Shown here: positions 61,230 to 64,000 of the stretch, one piece after another
Position numbering within the stretch: the first letter of the stretch is position 1
How the letters are laid out: every line of letters begins with the position of its first letter
Source: Nonomuraea helvata
Lineage (GTDB): Bacteria; Actinomycetota; Actinomycetes; Streptosporangiales; Streptosporangiaceae
DNA length: 64,000 bases
Direction of reading: 5' to 3'
Assembly (NCBI RefSeq): GCF_039535785.1
Contig: NZ_BAAAXV010000009.1
Location: 2,728,001-2,792,000 of the forward strand
Program-made: the position numbers and the translations under genes
Notes under the pieces: model-generated
What the model was told of the DNA's origin: nothing
The model's database searches: none
Seen by the model: the letters and a program-made list of their open reading frames with translations, nothing else

Positions 61230-64000
61230 GTGGCGCGCTCTCGGCTCATCCTCATCCTGCTGTCGGCCTGCGCATTACTGGTGAACGCCGGAGGCGTCGC
61301 CCTGGCCGTGGCCCCGGCCGCGCAGGCCGTACCGGCACCGACGTCGCTGACGGGATACAAGATCCAGTCCTCGGCGAAGGTGTCGGACTCCGGGGCCGCG
61401 ATCTCCACGCCCGGTTATGCGGCCGGCGGCTGGTACGCGGTCGGCCCCCGCTCGACCGTGCTGGCCGGATTGCTGCAGAACAACGTCTATCCGGACCCGT
61501 TCTACTCCACGAACATGCAGTCGATCCCGACGGCGGACTTCGACGTGCCGTGGTGGTACCGCTCCGACTTCACCCTGGGAAGCGAGTCGGGCCTGCGGAC
61601 GTTCCTCGACGTCAGCGGTGTGATCTCCAGTGCCGACGTGTGGGTCAACGGCACCCAGGTCGCCACCGCCGCCCAGGTGGCGGGGGCCTACACCAGGAAC
61701 GAACGGGACATCACCACCCTGGTGCACCCCGGCGTCAACTCCGTGGCCTTCCGCGTCAACCCGAACAACCCCAACAACCACCTCACGATCGGCTGGATCG
61801 ACTGGGTGCAGGTGCCGCGCGACGACAACATGGGCATCTTCCGCGACGTCGTGATCAGGCGCAGCGGCGACGTCTCGCTCCGCGACGCGCATGTGATCAC
61901 GGACCTGGCGGTGCCCGCGCTCGACCGCGCCGACCTCACGATCAAGGCCGACGTACGCAACGGCACGGGCGGCGCGGTGACCGCCACGGTCAAGGGCACG
62001 ATCGGCTCGCTCGCGTTCTCCCAGGACGTCACGCTGGCCGCGAACCAGACCAAGCGGATCACGTTCAACCAGACGCTGACCGGCCCGCAGGTGTGGTGGC
62101 CGCACACGATGGGCGCGCAGCCGCTCTACGACCTGAACCTCACGGCGACGGTCGGCGGCGTGGAGAGCGACACGCTGACCCAGCGCTTCGGTGTCCGCAA
62201 GGTGGAGTCGGGCAAGAACGCCAACGGGCGCCGCTTCTACAAGATCAACGGCAGGCCGATCCTGATCAGAGGCGGTGGCTGGTCTCCCGACATCTTCCTC
62301 CGCAAGAACCTGGGCTACCTGGAGGACCGGATCCGCTACGTCAAGGACCTCGGTCTCAACACGATCCGCGTCGAAGGCCACCTGGACACCGACGAGCTCT
62401 ACGACCTGGCCGACCGGTACGGCATCCTGACCATGCCCGGCTGGGAGTGCTGCGACAAGTGGGAGGGCTCGTTCAGCAGCTCCGACTATCCGATCGCCAA
62501 GGCGTCCATGCAGGCGGAGGCCACGCGGTTACGCAACCACCCCAGCGTGATCTCGTTCCTGATCGGCTCGGACAACCCGCCGACTGCGCAGAAGGAGACC
62601 AGCTATCTCGACGCGCTCACGGCGGCCGAGTGGCAGCTCCCGATCGTGCCCGTGGCCTCCGACAAGTCCAGCCCGCAGCTGGGCAACTCGGGCCTGAAGA
62701 TGCCCGGACCGTACGACTGGGTGCCGCCGAGCTACTGGTACAACAAGCGCGAAGGCGGGGCGTTCGGCTTCAACTCGGAGACCAGCGCGGGTCCCGACGT
62801 GCCGACGCTCGACTCGCTCAAGCGGATGATGACCTCCGCGCAGATCGACTCGCTCTGGAAAAGCCCGAGCGCCACCCAGTATCACCGCTCGCCGTCGGAC
62901 ACCTTCGACGACCTGACGATCTATCACAACGCCCTCAGAGGCAGATACGGCGTGCCGTCCGGGCTGGCGGACTACGTCAAGAAGGCGCAGCTCGCCCAGT
63001 ACGAGGCGGTGCGAGCGCAGTTCGAGGCCTATGGCCGCAACTTCACGGACTCGTCAAACCCGTCCACAGGCGTCATCTACTGGATGCTCAACAGCGGCTG
63101 GTCGTCGCTCCACTGGCAGCTCTTCGACTACTACCTGGACCAGGGCGGCTCCTACTGGGGCGCCCGCGAGGCCAACAAGCCGCTGCACGTGCAGTACTCG
63201 TACGACAACAAGTCCGTCGTCGTGGTCAACTCCGGCATCTCGCCCGCCTCGGGCCTGACCGTGAAGACCGACGTGTTCAACACGGACGGAGCCGGCAAGT
63301 ACACCAACACGGCGACGGTCAGCGTCCCCGCCGACGGAGGCAAGGCGACCCCGGTGACCGTACCGTCCATCAGCGGTCTTTCCACGACCTATCTGGTACG
63401 GCTGACGCTGCTCCGCGGCGGCCAGGAGATCGACCGCAACGTCTACTGGCTGTCCACCTCGGACGATGTGATCGACTGGGACAACAACGACTGGTACTAC
63501 GTACCGACCTCCAGCTACGCCAACTTGAAGGGCCTCAGCAACCTGGCCCAGGCCCCGATCACCGCCACCGCATCGGCGCCGTCCCCGGGCAGCGTCACCG
63601 TGACCGTCAAGAACACCGGCACCGGCGCGATCCCCGCCTTCATGCTGGACGCCCACGTGGTGGACGCGGCAGGCAAGCCGGTGCTGCCGATCCAGTGGTC
63701 GGACAACGCGATCAGCCTCTGGCCGGGGGAGTCCAAGACGCTCACGGCCACCTATCGGGCCTCCGACCTGAGCGGTTCGGCGAGCGTGCGCGTGTCCGGG
63801 TGGAACACGGCGACACTCACCGTCCCGACCGGGCCGCCCGACACCGAGAGCCCGTCCGTGCCCGGCAACCTGCGCACGACCGGCAAGACCTCGTCCAGCG
63901 TCTCGCTGGCCTGGGACGCCGCCACCGACAACGTCGGCGTCACCGGCTACGACGTCTACAACGGCACCGCACTCGCCACGACGGTCACCGGCACCACCGC
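61230..64000 (+). CDS. Exo-beta-D-glucosaminidase-like GH2 enzyme, 3' end outside window
   Basis: At least 923 residues of a secreted GH2 enzyme. Signal peptide 1-34; jelly-roll N-terminal domain with WWYRSDFTL; immunoglobulin-like domain; TIM barrel with the acid/base GSDNPP (Asp448) and nucleophile FNSETSAG (Glu517). The Asp in place of the usual GH2 Glu is characteristic of exo-chitosanases (CsxA), which remove glucosamine from the non-reducing end of chitosan. After about residue 870 a fibronectin type III domain begins (SVPGNLRTT). GTG at 61230 has GGGAGG upstream. The gene continues past the window. Confidence 0.9.
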   Translation, partial: MARSRLILILLSACALLVNAGGVALAVAPAAQAVPAPTSLTGYKIQSSAKVSDSGAAISTPGYAAGGWYAVGPRSTVLAGLLQNNVYPDPFYSTNMQSIPTADFDVPWWYRSDFTLGSESGLRTFLDVSGVISSADVWVNGTQVATAAQVAGAYTRNERDITTLVHPGVNSVAFRVNPNNPNNHLTIGWIDWVQVPRDDNMGIFRDVVIRRSGDVSLRDAHVITDLAVPALDRADLTIKADVRNGTGGAVTATVKGTIGSLAFSQDVTLAANQTKRITFNQTLTGPQVWWPHTMGAQPLYDLNLTATVGGVESDTLTQRFGVRKVESGKNANGRRFYKINGRPILIRGGGWSPDIFLRKNLGYLEDRIRYVKDLGLNTIRVEGHLDTDELYDLADRYGILTMPGWECCDKWEGSFSSSDYPIAKASMQAEATRLRNHPSVISFLIGSDNPPTAQKETSYLDALTAAEWQLPIVPVASDKSSPQLGNSGLKMPGPYDWVPPSYWYNKREGGAFGFNSETSAGPDVPTLDSLKRMMTSAQIDSLWKSPSATQYHRSPSDTFDDLTIYHNALRGRYGVPSGLADYVKKAQLAQYEAVRAQFEAYGRNFTDSSNPSTGVIYWMLNSGWSSLHWQLFDYYLDQGGSYWGAREANKPLHVQYSYDNKSVVVVNSGISPASGLTVKTDVFNTDGAGKYTNTATVSVPADGGKATPVTVPSISGLSTTYLVRLTLLRGGQEIDRNVYWLSTSDDVIDWDNNDWYYVPTSSYANLKGLSNLAQAPITATASAPSPGSVTVTVKNTGTGAIPAFMLDAHVVDAAGKPVLPIQWSDNAISLWPGESKTLTATYRASDLSGSASVRVSGWNTATLTVPTGPPDTESPSVPGNLRTTGKTSSSVSLAWDAATDNVGVTGYDVYNGTALATTVTGTT

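Overview
The window is high-GC, densely packed actinomycete chromosome. Gene ends often overlap by 4 bases (ATGA/GTGA), GTG starts are common, and the families present (BTAD regulator, lactococcin-972 cassette, ECF41 sigma factor, CsxA-like exo-glucosaminidase, PaoABC-like oxidoreductase) fit a soil actinomycete. My best guess is Streptosporangiaceae, perhaps Nonomuraea-like; that is inference from gene content only. I see no rRNA, tRNA, CRISPR array or intact insertion sequence.

Layout. 1-2.2 kb: homogentisate dioxygenase with an unknown downstream partner and an IclR regulator, all on the minus strand. 2.2-8.6 kb: membrane and secreted proteins (Ig-like, four-helix, MFS, MMPL, a cysteine-rich secreted protein). 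8.6-13.7 kb: aldo/keto reductase divergent from a LysR regulator, an EF-hand protein, a PucR-type regulator and a trehalose-synthase-like GH13. 13.7-17.0 kb: a three-gene lactococcin-972-type bacteriocin cassette. 17.3-20.4 kb: TetR/SDR pair and a secreted 5'-nucleotidase. 20.5-24.4 kb: a co-directional NarL-type two-component system and cytochrome bd oxidase (cydAB). 24.4-34.5 kb: small hypothetical genes, a phosphotransferase, FAD monooxygenase, large BTAD regulator, TusA-like protein, LacI regulator, hydrolase and other small proteins, and a TMEM175-type channel. 34.6-36.2 kb: TetR divergent from a FabH-like ketosynthase around a shared palindrome.

36.2-46.2 kb is the most coherent module. 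A LacI repressor faces a five-gene operon: sugar-binding lipoprotein, two permeases, a GH127 beta-L-arabinofuranosidase and a 1333-residue secreted multidomain glycosidase. Two GTTTC/GAAAC palindromes sit at the repressor start and over the operon -10, and a strong hairpin ends the operon. No transport ATPase is encoded, so a shared MsiK-type ATPase is expected elsewhere. 46.3-51.5 kb: orphan sensor kinase, M50-CBS protease, an ArsB/CitM-type transporter and a DUF1348 protein. 51.5-56.0 kb: PaoABC-like molybdenum oxidoreductase with a divergent TetR regulator.

56.0-56.7 kb is a scar: four TGTCGGT units at about 22-bp period, a fragment resembling a DUF4143 ATPase, and a DUF429 gene with an internal deletion plus frameshift. 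56.7-61.2 kb: a secreted beta-propeller-like protein, a sigma/anti-sigma pair, then an ECF41 sigma factor divergent from a carboxymuconolactone-decarboxylase-family protein that has no cysteine. Both of those genes carry an identical CCTCACA-N16-CGTC promoter in mirror image. The window ends inside an exo-beta-D-glucosaminidase-like GH2 gene preceded by a perfect 10-bp inverted repeat.
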